The position numbers and the translations under genes are program-made. From contig JASKOT010000056.1 of NCBI GenBank assembly GCA_032158125.1, positions 1-51,703 of the forward strand: DNA of 51,703 bases, in the 5' to 3' direction. Source of the stretch: Papiliotrema nemorosa (taxonomy: Eukaryota; Basidiomycota; Tremellomycetes; Tremellales; Rhynchogastremaceae). The notes under the pieces were generated by a model that made no database searches, had not been told where the DNA came from, and was given only the letters and a program-made list of their open reading frames with translations. Shown one piece after another: positions 25,680-37,616 of the stretch. The first letter of the stretch is position 1, and the number at the start of each line of letters is the position of its first letter.

Positions 25680-25937
25680 ACTCTGTGCCGCCAGATTGCT
25701 TACGCGTCGGTGGCAAAATCAATCAACGTTCAGTCTTTTCCTTGTTGTCCAGATGATTCGTGCATTACAATGTTGAGAAGGTGGAAATACATATTATTAC
25801 CCAGTGATAAATCGGCAATCGTCGTCCTACGGGACCACTGAGAGGTACACTCAAATAAACGAGAATTGGTAATAAATAGATCGAGTGATACGGGGTCCAC
25901 ACTCGATTGCTTTCTCGCCCCCATTCCCGGGTCCAGA

Positions 25938-26869
25938 CTACATGATCACGCAGCACGAATTTTGCTTGACATCAGTGACATAGTCATACTGAGAAGCTCG
26001 TCGGCATCTTACCTTCTTTGCAGTCTTGTAAAACATTTTGCTCTGGGCCGACAAGGCATTGGACCGTTCCACCAGGTTGTCAAGCTTCTCGCCCCGCTCC
26101 AAAACAGATTCGATGGTTTTGTGCTGAAAAATCATCAGCACCGCGTCTCTATAACGGGGAGAAGGACGAGATGATCATGGCTGGAATTTAAACTGACAAG
26201 GACAATCTTTGTCTCGTCAAGCTCTTGTTGAACCTTCATGATGGTATCGGCTTGTTTTGGGTCCTGGTACTTGGTGAGGTATGTGGCCAATGTCCCTTCC
26301 AATTTACCCTTTTGTGCTGGCGGCAGACCCCCGGCGGCGGCTTGCGATGGGTTCCCACCGAAGGCACTCGTAGAGCCGAACGAAGGCGCGCCAGAGTGGG
26401 CGGGTAATTGGGCCATCAAAGTCGCGTGTTCGTCAAGCAGCTTGGTGAGCAACGAAAAGGCGGGTCGATACGGGTATTCCATGTCTGTGATCATGACGGC
26501 TATTCCTTGTCAGCTTGTTTGATCATCCGGGCGCAACGTATCAAGACCGACTCACCTGCAAGACCCATAGCATTAGGCCCGCGACCTGCTGACCGGAAGA
26601 CGTGTGCCTTGTAGTTGTTTTCCTCTACCGAAGACGGCTGATTTGCAGGTGTCCGTTCGGCGACAGTCTGGTTTAGAGCACGCGATCAGTTAAATTTCTC
26701 GAGGCCACAATCGATAGATACATACCTTTGTGAAAAATGTCATGAATTCACCGACGCTTCCCCTTTGATAGAATGAAAAGCTGGCCAAATCTTGGGCGGT
26801 GCCCAGCAATGTGGCTTGAGCTGGCGATGTGGGGGTGACGGAGAGGAGTGAGAGGGAGTACACTTTCAT
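25938..26869 (-). CDS. YKT6: R-SNARE Ykt6
   Basis: A longin-type SNARE acting in ER-Golgi, endosomal, vacuolar and autophagosomal fusion. Five exons give about 230 aa. Seen are the longin domain ([11 protein letters not shown]…[51 protein letters not shown]) and the SNARE motif ([42 protein letters not shown]) with its central Arg. The C-terminus is CCVIM, the palmitoylation/prenylation signal typical of Ykt6. The last exon encodes only the QNSCCVIM tail. An Ala/Gly/Pro-rich insertion of about 30 residues between longin and SNARE parts makes it longer than the usual 200 aa. Confidence 0.96.
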
Positions 26870-27291
26870 TGTGAACGACACGTAGAGGGTAAGGTGTGGT
26901 ATTGATTGTTTTGACAAGCCGAGACTGTGGATGAAAGAGGCGAGATGGTCGAATGGAGTGGATGGGTGCATGATGACGACAAGGGAGGCTTCCCCCCCTA
27001 GAATGACAACGGAATCAATTTGAGAGGTGAACGAAGAGGCACGGAATTTACCCAAAGCGGTAAAAATATCCACCTGACTTTGATCCCACAAACCGGGGGG
27101 GGGCCAACGTCATGCACATCACACATTTGGACGACGACGACCCCCAGCCCCCTCTTCGAATAGTAGCGACAACAACAAGAGTACATTATTATTCTACACA
27201 TCGGGACAGGCCAATCTCCAGTCTTCGCCCGACTGTCATCCTTCGACGAGTCCGCCGCACACATCTCGATCATCCTGCTTGACTCCTCGCC
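26870..27291. promoter_or_regulatory. Bidirectional promoter of YKT6 and SYP1
   Basis: The 422 bp between two divergent ATGs are without coding potential. There is a run of nine G around 27097-27105 and a pyrimidine/purine-skewed stretch. No clear TATA box was found. Confidence 0.45.
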
Positions 27292-29893
27292 ATGTCGTCG
27301 GACGCTCTGCCCGAGGACGCTTGGGTCAACAACTTTCTGACCTCTCCCCCTCGCCCACTCCAAACTAGCCTTCAAAAGCGGTTGCATGCATCAACAACAC
27401 ATCTCAATTCCGTCGCCGAGCTATACAAGCAGAGAGCAGCCATCGAGGCACAGTATGCCGAGAGTCTATCAAAGTTGGCCCGCAACGCCGAACAAGGCAG
27501 TCTGTTGCCTAAATCTGGAATAGAATGGGACAGATCGAGTGGAGAAGGCAGATTGTGGGATGCATTGATTGGTGAGATCTCAGAGGTACATTTTGCTTTC
27601 CATTCTGTATCTGTCGTCTGACGATCCAGACTTCCACCTCGCATTCGACTCTCTCGGCTCTCTTGCGCACTGATTTTGAGCAGCCACTGAGGGAGTTGCC
27701 CAGTAAGATAGTGGCTTGGAGGAGGATATCAGAACAAGATGCGCAGCTCGAGAGGACACTCAAAGATTACGAAAAGACTTCGGCAAAGCTCGAAAAGGCC
27801 GCCAGCAAGGCAAAGGCGTCCTCCAAGGCCGATGGGCTGTCAAACGAGTTGAGCGGCCTGACCTCGTCTCTCGCTTCCCTCAGTCCCATGGTCTACACAT
27901 CCTATCAGCGTTTAGACGAAGAAAGACTACGGGCAATCAAGGAAATCACTGTGCGATGGGGAACCACTCGAGCGGAAATGGGGCAAAGAGATGCAGAACG
28001 AGCAGAAAGGGCCGTGGCCATGCTTGTCTCATGGGAGACTCAGGATGAAGTGCTGGCTGTGGGTCGACGACTGGGCGGCGGAGCGGGCGGTCGGGCATCC
28101 GTGGGAACGGCGCCATCTTTGAGTAGTGCCTCGTCGACTCGTAAGCTGCCATCCTGCTTCCGATAGTTTCATTACGCTTATGATCAGCCCAGCCGATCCG
28201 TCGGTTATCGTCCCAGCCGGAAGGCGCCAGCGATTTCTCCCCACGACCAACGCCCAGACAGAATGGCTCGACAAACAACCTGAACCCTCCGCCCACCTCG
28301 TTTGCTGGCGGCCTGAAATCTATGCTTGGCCGAAAATCCACCATCGGCCCATCAAGAGGGCGCAGCGGTAGCAACGCGACTTCCATAAGGAGCGGCAGAG
28401 GCGATCGGGAAGGCGGATTTGCTCAAGTCGACGAGGACCTCAGAGCTCCGTCATTTACTTCGAGAGACGCACCGCCTGTGGACGAGGATGGGTTCTCAGT
28501 GGCCCCGGCCGACAGACATCGAAATCCCTGGGACGAGCCGGATGAGTCGGTACCTGTAGAGGTCCTTGCCCCTTCCGCACCTATATCCGCGAAGAGTGGT
28601 GGCTTTGCTCCGGCTTCCGCGTTGTCTCCGGCGGAGAGCATAGGGGAGACGACTGATTCCTCATTTGCTCCACAGTCCAGCCAGCCCAGACTCAATCTTG
28701 CTCTCGCAACGGCGCCCATCCAAGAATCAGAAGAGGAACGCATTGCGGCACTTGAAAAGATGCAACAAAAGTTGCAGCTACAACCTCCGCAGCAGCCATC
28801 TCGACGTCAGACTATGGCGCGTGGTCGACGAGACGTGCGAAACACCATGTTCGGCGGCGTGCCGGATAGTAATGGTGGTCTGGGTGCGTCGACCCCCGTG
28901 GAACAGTTGGAGCTCAACTCCAACGGGACAGAGACCCGCCTCGCTGGGTTGGGACAACCGCAACCCAACGCGCCAAACACAGTCTCCGCGCCAGCAGCAT
29001 TGGTATCTCAGAATCGCCAATTATCGGTGTCTTCCGTGTCATCCAACAACCCCTTCGATTCGCCTGGCTTGAATTCTGATTTCGCATCAAACTTCGCTCC
29101 AGAGACCGGGACTGGACTGAGAGCGACGATGTTGGAAACGTTCAACGTCATCATGCGCGAAGGAAAAGTCACGCGTCTTCAGATAAATGGGGAAATACAC
29201 CTCTCCCTGCGTCTCGCATCCGCCGATCGCTCCACGCAAGGCCCGATCCATATACGAATAGGCGAATTTGAAAGGCTCGAGAAAATCGCCCCCAATCCCT
29301 CCTACCTCGCACAAGTGCCGGAACGGCCAGGCGAGTACTTTCTCAACGCCGAAGTTTTGGCGTCCTCCTCTGGAACGCCAAAGGGAACTTTGCTGTTCCG
29401 CTACCAGGTACACGTGCCCCCGGGACACGAGTTGAACACTCTACCCCTGCTTCTGGACCCGGCGTTCCGGGCTGCCGATGGCGAGACTCGGATGATTCTC
29501 AATCTTAAGCGCAATTCCGAATCGGCACTGTCCGCAAGCTCAACCGTGACAAACCTCAGCGTCATCACTTCATTTGGCCCTGGACCGAATGTCTCCAATG
29601 TTCAAGCCAAGCCTGCCGGAGGGATCTGGTCACCTTCGACGCGCCAAATGAAGTGGAACTTGGGCAATGTTGCGGAGGATAACAAAATCATCGCCAAATT
29701 CGTTAGCGAGCCTGGAGCGATATTATCTCCCAGTAATGTGCAAGCTAGTTGGTCCGTAGACGGTGTTCTCTCTAGTGGCATTGGACTCGATGTAGTTCAC
29801 GGAGAGTTAGAGACAGGGTTGGATTTCGCAGAGGTGAAAAAGGGCACCATCTCCGGAAAATACGTGGCGGAAGTTGCTTCATCTACGGCTTAG
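27292..29893 (+). CDS. SYP1: Syp1/FCHo endocytic adaptor (F-BAR plus muniscin mu-homology domain)
   Basis: An early clathrin-mediated endocytosis factor that binds membrane and cargo. Exons 27292-27585, 27630-28140 and 28188-29893 give 836 aa. Residues ~10-270 form an F-BAR coiled coil (LYKQRAAIEAQYAESLSKLA, LKDYEKTSAKLEKAASKAK). The middle is a disordered Ser/Pro-rich linker with an NPF tripeptide (SSNNPFDSPG), a ligand for EH domains such as that of Ede1. From ~residue 575 the muniscin mu-homology domain runs to the end (GLRATMLETFNVIMREGKV, then HIRIGEFERLEKIAPN and IWSPSTRQMKWNLGNV). The second intron acceptor was chosen at 28187 because it alone joins the linker in frame without a stop. 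Confidence 0.9.
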
Positions 29894-30062
29894 CTGTTGC
29901 TATAATCAAGAATGAACCAGTTGAATGCATTGTCTTGGCTGAGTTTGAAGATACGAGTACACTCGGAGCGCTTTATAAATGGTCGAATAGCAGATGGAAA
30001 AGGTTCCCGCCCAATCCTTTGATAGCCTGTCCCAGGGGAGTATTCTCGCCTACTCTGACATA

Positions 30063-30746
30063 TCAGCAAAGTGCACCGTCAAAATCAAGGGGAGAAGAGA
30101 CTCGCTCATCAGCCAAGGCTCCCGAGAAACCTTGGAATTTCTGATCCAAGCCTTTTACAAATTGATAAGTGTTGTCACTTGATGATCAGCACGCGGCAAT
30201 CATACAACTTGCAACTTACTCTACACCGTTTGCAAATTTGGAGTAGCCAGGAATGACGGGGTCGAGGATAGCGGAAGATAATAATTTGATGTCGATCAGA
30301 GAGTAGAATAGCGATCTGGATACAACGATGACGAGTGGTCCGTAATCATCGATAACTTGTTGCGAAGGATTCTTCGAAGAACCAATGCTGGGCAGATTCG
30401 CCGTTCCCTGCAGAGCCGTTTCGAGCGCCGCAGACAGCTCATTAGGGATGTTGTATTTGCCGCTCTTGTAGGTGTCGACATACGGGCTAAGCTGTAGAAT
30501 AGGGTCCGAAGCTGTCGATGAGATGAGACTCGACTTGCAATGAATGGCACAAATATCTTACTCACCTACTGTCTTTACAATTCTGCCCAGGCTGTCACCG
30601 TAAGAGCTAGCAATTGGCACAGCGGAAGAGACCGCGTCAGATATCTCATCGCGTTTTGTCAAGGACGATTGAGTGGGAGTTGGTGCAGCAAATGCAGTCG
30701 CCCAAAATGAGAGAAAGAGAATCGCAGCCGTACGCGGTAAGTACAT
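30063..30746 (-). CDS. Small secreted protein, unknown function
   Basis: Exons 30746-30566, 30511-30220 and 30177-30063 total 588 nt, 195 aa. A classical signal peptide (MYLPRTAAILFLSFWATAFA) precedes a short pro-like segment and a Lys-Arg pair at residues 31-32, a Kex2-type cleavage site. The rest is moderately polar, with a stretch LVIVVSRSLFYSLIDIKLL that could be a helix or membrane-associated segment, and it ends in Cys. No family was recognised. A TATA box lies 47 bp upstream of the ATG, unlike most genes here, which fits a regulated, strongly expressed gene. Small secreted proteins are effector or cell-wall candidates, but nothing in the sequence decides this. Confidence 0.75.
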
Positions 30747-31393
30747 GTTGATGGATGTCTGCGAGATGGGCAGTGCGTTTGTATCACTACAGTATATATA
30801 AGGTCTCAGAAATGAGCCGAACGACCTTCTGCTGCAAAGTAATGGACATGGGCAGAGTGGAGCGACGGTCAACTGTCTCGATTGCGAGATTCAGCCCGAC
30901 GTTGGAGTCGGAATGAGCGTTTATGAATGGGCCCATTACGCAGCCCTTGGTCGCCTCACCCCGAACAACGACTTCTTTAGACTACTCGAGTAGTCGGAGT
31001 AGCGACCTACTGCCTAGTGCCCAAGGACAATCAGGTGCTGGCAAGTGACACACTACTCTACCCATTGATGCGGCGCGAGAGCCGGCGGAGCGTGTCTTAA
31101 ACAACATTAAGCCTTCATTTGATTGATTTCAACCCAATTTCACGGCCCCGCGTGGTGCAGAGGTCTCCGGGCGGGCGGTTACGGACGACTAGCTCGGATT
31201 ACGTTCTCCTGCATGTTTGAATGTATAACTTACTACTAGTCCCGAGACTCTGGTCGATCATGCATCGACCCATTGTCTGGCGGACCGGTGGAAGGTGATA
31301 TTGGAGCCCCATTGTTGCCGGACAAAGACGTCTGATTTTTGCAGTCTCGCCGTTGTGCTCATCCTCATCTCGCTCCGAACCTGATTAATTAAG
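30747..31393. promoter_or_regulatory. Divergent promoter region of secreted protein gene and SEN54
   Basis: About 650 bp with no supported gene. Besides the TATA box noted separately there is a near-palindromic CTACTCGAGTAG at about 30982-30993. A segment around 31146 resembles a tRNA A box, but no matching B box or cloverleaf follows. Confidence 0.4.
30793..30800 (-). promoter_or_regulatory. TATA box of the small secreted protein gene
   Basis: TATATATA read on the minus strand, 47 bp upstream of the ATG at 30746. It is the clearest TATA element among the single-copy genes of the window. Confidence 0.6.
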
Positions 31394-33186
31394 ATGACAA
31401 CACTCAACGCATCAGCTGGACCCTCTAAAGCTCGAATGGTGACTCCGTCGAAGGATTTGCAAGACAAAGAGGAAGAGGAGGAAGGCGACGAGGATCGGAT
31501 GGATCTGGGGACGCTGCAGTCTTTCGCAGAGTGAGTACGAGCCCGACATAATATCAGATGCGCTGGGCGCTGAACGATGCCTTTCTCAGTAAAATCCAAC
31601 GGCGACCTATCGACGATGAAGATCTATCTGCAGACGGCTCCATTGCCCGAGCCAAGATTGTGATACCCAAACGAGGAGAGAAAGACTTTGAACCCATGAA
31701 GGAAACAGTCAACTTGCAGGAAATGATGCTGCAACGCAGTAGAGAGGCTTTATTCGGTGCTCTTACGGGAGTCAGGGGTGGTAACAGGTAGGCTAGGGCT
31801 TACTTCGCGGTCGTCGGGACCGAGACTGACTCCATGAAGCAAAACAATGTCGCATGCTTTGCTTTCGCCTTCCCAATCTTACCCGAAGATGATTATAGCT
31901 CGCGGTCACCTCTTGGACACCATGGGCATTGCTGTAAGGGAGTCATACGGCTCGGAGGGAAAAGCGAAAACATACACCGAGCTGCTACCCGAAGAGGCTC
32001 TTTACCTGCTCGAGCGTGGTTCGCTTCAGATCTGGGTCGGCCCATCTGCCGAAAGCTCGACTGACGGGACCGAAGGTACGGGAGAGTGGTCAGACGCGGA
32101 ATATGGCATCAAGGGTGCAGTAGAAATGAGCGTTCCGGAAGCCTTTGCGACGTTCATTGGACAAGATGATTTATCTTGGGAGCGTTACCAGGTGAGTTAT
32201 CACTTCGTTTCGATTGATTGACTCCATCGTAGTCATACGCATACTTGAAACGTCTAGGTTATACTGTACAGCGCACACGTCGCTTCCTGCCCACGCGCTT
32301 CCATCAGAAGTCTTCCCACCCACGGCCAAACAATGACAGTGCTGTCGAAACTCTTCCCCCGTTCCGCACTTGGTGGTTGAGTATACCAGTCTGGACGCAC
32401 AGCGTGTTCGACTTTGTGTTGCGAAGACTATTCGCGACGTCGCGATACACCAACCGGATGGCCGGTGCCTCGTCCGTTCCGAGGCTGCAGTCGAGTAGGA
32501 GGAGCGGCTTCGGCTGGATCGAATGGCTCACCTACCCCCGAACATATCGTGAGCTCCAGGAAACTACAGCTCTCGTCCAGACTAAGTGACAGAATCTATA
32601 CTGCGATCGCTGTCCTTTGTCCCGACATCACACAGCTTACCCACGCCGGATCAACCTTCGAAGAAGGATCTGCAGCTTAATCCTTATCTTCCTTTCTGGC
32701 ATGTCTGGAAACCTGCCACCGCATGGTCCAAGGGGACCTGGGACAGAGCTAGCGAGAGTGGACTGGTTTCACAGCGACCCGAGTACATCGTCGCCGTCGT
32801 CAAGTAGGTGCCTTCCTCTTGCGCATGATCCGTTTGACGTTTCTAACCCCAGTTCCCGAGATACACCGCTTCCGAGCCTCGCACAATTGTCACAGGTCTT
32901 TGATGAGTTGCCGGACGAGCCCAAAGGACCGGTGAAAAAGCTTGGGCCGCAGTATCAACGCCAAGACTCGGCGAGCCGCGACACAAAACGCCCAAATGCG
33001 AGCTTCCCCTTATCCTCAAATTGGTTACATGGCATTTTCGACCCAAAGGCTGTCCGACACTCCGGTCCAAACATGGGAGCTTTACGAAACGGTGATCGCG
33101 CATTGATTGTTGCGGTGAACGACTCTGGTAACACAGGATGGGTTCGCTTCGGACGGACTGCATTCGCGGATCATGCCATAGTATAG
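31394..33186 (+). CDS. SEN54: tRNA-splicing endonuclease subunit Sen54
   Basis: Structural subunit of the nuclear Sen2-Sen15-Sen34-Sen54 tRNA intron endonuclease, pairing with Sen2. Six exons give about 514 aa. The N-terminal Sen54 domain is clear: ARGHLLDTMGIAVRESYG, LLPEEALYLLERGSLQIW, MSVPEAFATFIGQDDLSWER and YAYLKRLGYTVQR, with an intron exactly before the last segment. The C-terminal part resembles the family's α/β end (LQLNPYLPFWHVWKPATAW, RPEYIVAVVNSRDT, GDRALIVAVNDSGNTGWVRF). Sen54 lacks catalytic residues, as expected. The gene runs tail-to-tail with POL3, with 78 bp between stop codons. Confidence 0.9.
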
Positions 33187-33264
33187 ACTGAGATCATAAG
33201 TCATGCATAGTGTCGTGGGAGCCGTAATCTCTACACTCACGCCTTACGGCGCAGTGATTGTCCT

Positions 33265-36200
33265 CTACCAATTCTGCTCTTGGTGGAAGCGGTCAAGCAG
33301 TGCAACCGAGGCGGCTACCCTTTGCTGCGTCTGGGTGCGCAAATAGTATGCCGGGCAGTCGGCCGATGTGCATATAACGTCCTGCAGTGATCAGCTTCAG
33401 GTCATTGACAGCGAGTGGCCCATACCTGATGTAACGAGCCCTGGCAGCGCTGACATTGGGTCCATAGGCGAGCAAAATCTATCTGCAGATCCGAAGTTTG
33501 TGAGACCTGAAGTGAGTGCAGCCCAACCTCCTGCATGGGAATCGCTTGCCTGTTTCTGATAAAGCTCGGGCAGCTTAGGGCGACAGTTCTCGCAGACGGC
33601 TCCACCTGGCAATGAGCTAATCGCCTGACAAGCTCCTTTCGAACCTACTTTTCGGGCCTCTGAGAGGGGTCTTGCATCCAAGACATGTGATTGTTTTCAC
33701 GGCAAATTTCATCAAGCCCCCGATCGTCGGCGTAGCTATCTGGATAGTTCGCGTGTGATCTCCAGCCACTCCAAATCAGCCATCTCAGAAGTGCGACCTG
33801 ATCAACTGACGTAGACTTCCTGCCTTCTCTCCAAGAATAGGTTCGAAAATCCGCATGAGCGGTTTTGCCAATTGGTTGTCCAGGTAATAACGCGTGTCTA
33901 TGGGAACGTTGTGTTGTAAGACATACAGGGGATCCTCCGATTTTTCGTAAGCCGCAGCACCTGAATAGTCAGATGCGACCCTATGCAACGTAAAATTGAT
34001 AAACGTGCCTTTGATGCCCTTCACAATCACATACGCCACGCGATCTCCTAGAGCCGGGGCAGAACCTATGCGCTTAAGATGACGGAAGGAATCAGCATCG
34101 TTGACCTACCGGCATCCCGCTTCCGCATTCTTTCCGCCAATTCGACGTGAGCTTGCTTAGCAGCGTAGTCTGGCTCTTCAGCTGCAGGTCCCGTTATTGG
34201 CGCTCACCTGCTTTTGCTAGAGCCTTGGTGATCACAAGTTGTGACATGTCAATCTTATTCTGCAGGAGGTCCGCAATCGTCCGCTTGACGTAGCTGCAAG
34301 ATCAGCCTGCTTTTACATCGCGATGAAAAGTTGCCCATACTCTTCAGCCCCTTGAACGTCTCGGTCGATCAACATTTTGAAAAGACACGTTTCTATGACC
34401 GTTGAGACGAGACGACAATTGTCACGTCGGACGGTCTGCATGTCAGCGTGGCGGCGGGTGTCACAGGTGCTATTCACTTCTATACCCTTGGTATCCATCT
34501 TATCGTATCTCTCCGGCTTCGTCCAATACAGACCGGCATAGCGCTTCTTGCTGATGAGCAAATACGGAAAATACACTTTCTCGAACTCCAACTTGATCGG
34601 CTTGATGAATTTCGCCGATACAAGGTCAGCGGCCTCCGCACCTGTCATCAGCCACCGTTGTAGCTCGCACACACCGAGCCTCATAGCAGTGGGCAGATCA
34701 GGACATCCAAAGCGAACCATTACTGAATCTGTATCTCCGTATATGACCTTTGCATCATGGTCGTAACCATTCCGCATCGAGTATTCGGATTCAACCTCTT
34801 GTTTCGTGAATTCTATCATTTGACGTCCATAGGCTGTGACACTAGAGGAAATGGCCAAACAGGGCAATTTGCCGACTGTCGCTCCGGTAAAGCCGTACAC
34901 AGAGTTGGCGCTGATCTGCAATTTCAGAGTCGTCGCGTTTGTATCTCACCTTCAATGCCAATTGCCGACCATCTAAGACGGCGCGTTTGAAGGGATCTTT
35001 TTCAACCTTGAGGTCTTGCTTTGCGCGTTTTCGAGCACTCAGAAGATTCTCCAAAATGAAGGGAAGTAAACCTTTCCGTCGTTTGGCCGTTGCGAAATAA
35101 TCTTCCCGTCAACAAGGTCATACGGTCCCCCACCCACCATTATTAGGTGTGTGAACATAATCCTCGTTCTCCACCAGATTCAGCCTCTCGATAGTCGCCT
35201 TGTCCAACAGTGTAGTGTAACACAGGTTATGTGCCATCATGATGGAGGGATACAACGAGGCGAAGTCCAATGTTGCGATGGGGACATCGTAGAAGCCTCG
35301 GCTTGGTTCGATGACAGTTGCTCCCTCGTACTGCTCATCACTGCCTTCGCCCTTCATTGCGGGAATGATGTATCCTGCCTCCCCAGCGCTACGATACAGT
35401 TGCGAAATGACTTTGATCTGCTGTCCTCGCGATAGCAAATAGTTGAACGGAACTCCAGTCACCCTGGCCATTTCAGTGTAGTTGACGAAGGACATCAACT
35501 TGTCCATCAATCGTTGAGGCAAATAAGCATCCTGGTTTCAGCCAAAGCGCGATGCAAGTCCTACCTTGAGACAGTACACAGCCAACCGACGACGCGAATC
35601 TGCAGTACCGTTTTGTAGCTCCGTAATTATGGAATGGTGAACATCCTCCTTTTGCTCCCCGAGGAACTGGGCGCATACCGCGTTTAGCGTATAGCTCCTG
35701 AGTTTGTAATCCCTCTGCATCACTTGCAGAATATCCAGCTGCAGTCGGCCCTCCATATTGACCGCTTTGGAATCCCGCTGGCCGTAGGCTTTTGAGGAGA
35801 AATGAGTGTCCTTGACCTCGGACTTGACGCCTGTCGCGGTTGGCAACGACACACCTGTAGGATAAGATTGACATACCGATCATCCTGCCAAGGAAGGGAA
35901 AGTCGGAAATTTTCAATGCCTTGGCTCGATCAAGTAGATATGGCAGATCAAAGTTCGTTGTATTGTAACCAATAATCATATCGGGATCCACCGTCTCGAC
36001 AAATTTGCGCCATTCCACCAGTAAAGATCGTTCCTCCTTGAACTCAAGGACTTGCGAGCCAACGATGTGGGCACAAGTATTCAAGGTGAACACATTGCGA
36101 ACGAAGGGCTTCGTCTCACCTGGACGTCAACAGGATTTTCTGCGAGACCGATTCACCTTGTCTGGTCACCATGGCTGCAATTTGTATGACAGGGTCGATT

Positions 36201-37269
36201 TGAGCTTCGGGAAAGATCCCTTTACGACCCGCACACTCGATGTCGAAGCTGAGAATCCGAAGCGGCGCGATGCCCAGCCACTCTCCTTCCGGTGCGTGAG
36301 AGATCAGATCTTTGTAACTATCAGTCAGCGTTACTGCATACAGTGGTGCGCACTGGCAGGATAATTCGATTTGGCACATTGATCGCTTGTCCCTGCCCTG
36401 CAAAAGAGTATATCTCTTAGCTGGCACCTCGACCCAGTTCATCCCGACGACATGCGTGTCTATCATGAAGCGTAAGGTGTATGCAATGTTGCTCTCATAT
36501 GTGAGTATCTCGGCAGGAAAAAGGCCGTTGAAGTCGATCTGACCTCGTTCGAAAGCACGTATTCTGTCAGCATCCGGGGCAAGAAACACAGAGGCACTTA
36601 TCTCGAACGCGGGGTAGAGCTTTGGGATCTACGCAGGTGATTTTAATGAATGGAACGGTCTCGTCGCCACGGTAGCCCCACAACGATTTGCGATTATGGA
36701 TGGTGCAGCTGACTACCGAGATTTGGCCGGAGACCACCGCTTGCTGTGATCATCAGTCTTGCGCCTATTCGCAGACTCACATTGATAGTGTCCTTCAGTG
36801 GATCCAGGTCCTTATTCAAAAATCCGCTCGGAGCGGCCACATAGAAGTACGGCTGAAAGCCGTGAACAGAGGACATGACCGAATGGCCCGCTGCCGTGAC
36901 ACCAAAGAGACGCAGAATTGGCCCATGCTTGGGGTCCAGGGCTTCTTCAATCTCAATTTGCTGAAAACCTGCAAGTCAACCTGTGTTGAGGCATATGACT
37001 TACATATGGATGTGGAACCAGTATCTATCGGACCGAGTCGAGGGCGAGGCCAAGCTGAAGACGTTTCGATATGATCTGCGGCAAAAGTCAGCAATGCGAT
37101 CAGACGTGGCACATCGATGAGCTCTTCATCGTGGTTTTGAACCGGATCACCCACCTCCTGATGCATCTTCCTCCGCCTCGAGCTGCTGCAAGATTGAGGA
37201 GAAGCTATCCTGCTTTGCTATGGAATCGATTTTGCGCTTCTTCGCCACAGGTTCTGGTGTCATGTCCAT
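33265..37269 (-). CDS. POL3: DNA polymerase delta catalytic subunit Pol3
   Basis: Lagging-strand replicative polymerase with proofreading. About 19 exons encode roughly 1,065 aa. A KKRKID nuclear-localisation motif follows the start. Exonuclease motifs are [14 protein letters not shown] (Exo I), [16 protein letters not shown] (Exo II) and [16 protein letters not shown] (Exo III). Polymerase motifs are [19 protein letters not shown] (A), [20 protein letters not shown] (B) and [11 protein letters not shown] (C). The C-terminus has the CysA zinc module (CLGCKTPL…CENC) and the CysB 4Fe-4S module (CQRC…CTSADC) that binds the small subunits. All catalytic acidic residues are present. One intron (33549-33507) uses a GC donor. 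A 46-nt intron in the exonuclease domain also contains an internal AG that would give an implausible 22-nt intron; the longer choice restores [15 protein letters not shown] 37269 or 37263 may be used. Confidence 0.96.
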
Positions 37270-37616
37270 CACCATGAAGCAATCGATACAGTAGCTTCAA
37301 AGCGATGACAGTATCGTCGAGAACGGCGACAGAGGATGAATCTCTGGTCGCTAGCAGAGGAAGAGGAAAGGCTTTTGACTTCGTCACGTCAAAGTTGGGA
37401 GCGCGAAGGTGGAGGTGGGAGCAAGGTAGATGATAGGCCTGCGTCTTTTCCGGCACGTGATGCGTTAATCTGCGCCTAAATCTCCTCCCCATCGCCGGGT
37501 AACAACACTCGAGCCTTAGCCGGTGTACACGGAGACTTCGAATACAAAACTCGTCTCACACCCTACATTTGACATCTGGCACAGAGACCCTCTCAGAACG
37601 CAAACGACACATCGAC
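37270..37616. promoter_or_regulatory. Bidirectional promoter of POL3 and acyl-CoA dehydrogenase
   Basis: The 347 bp between divergent starts carry a CACGTG E-box near 37454 and a CRE-like GTCACGTCA near 37383. No MluI cell-cycle box was seen, although POL3 genes of yeasts are G1/S-regulated. Confidence 0.4.

Noticed and set aside
31140..31215. tRNA-like A box (GTGGTGCAGAGGT)
   Set aside because: No B box and no cloverleaf could be folded by eye.
35863..35884. Apparent 22-nt intron in POL3
   Set aside because: Using the acceptor 24 nt further on gives a normal 46-nt intron and restores the conserved exonuclease-domain sequence [12 protein letters not shown], so the very short intron is not needed.
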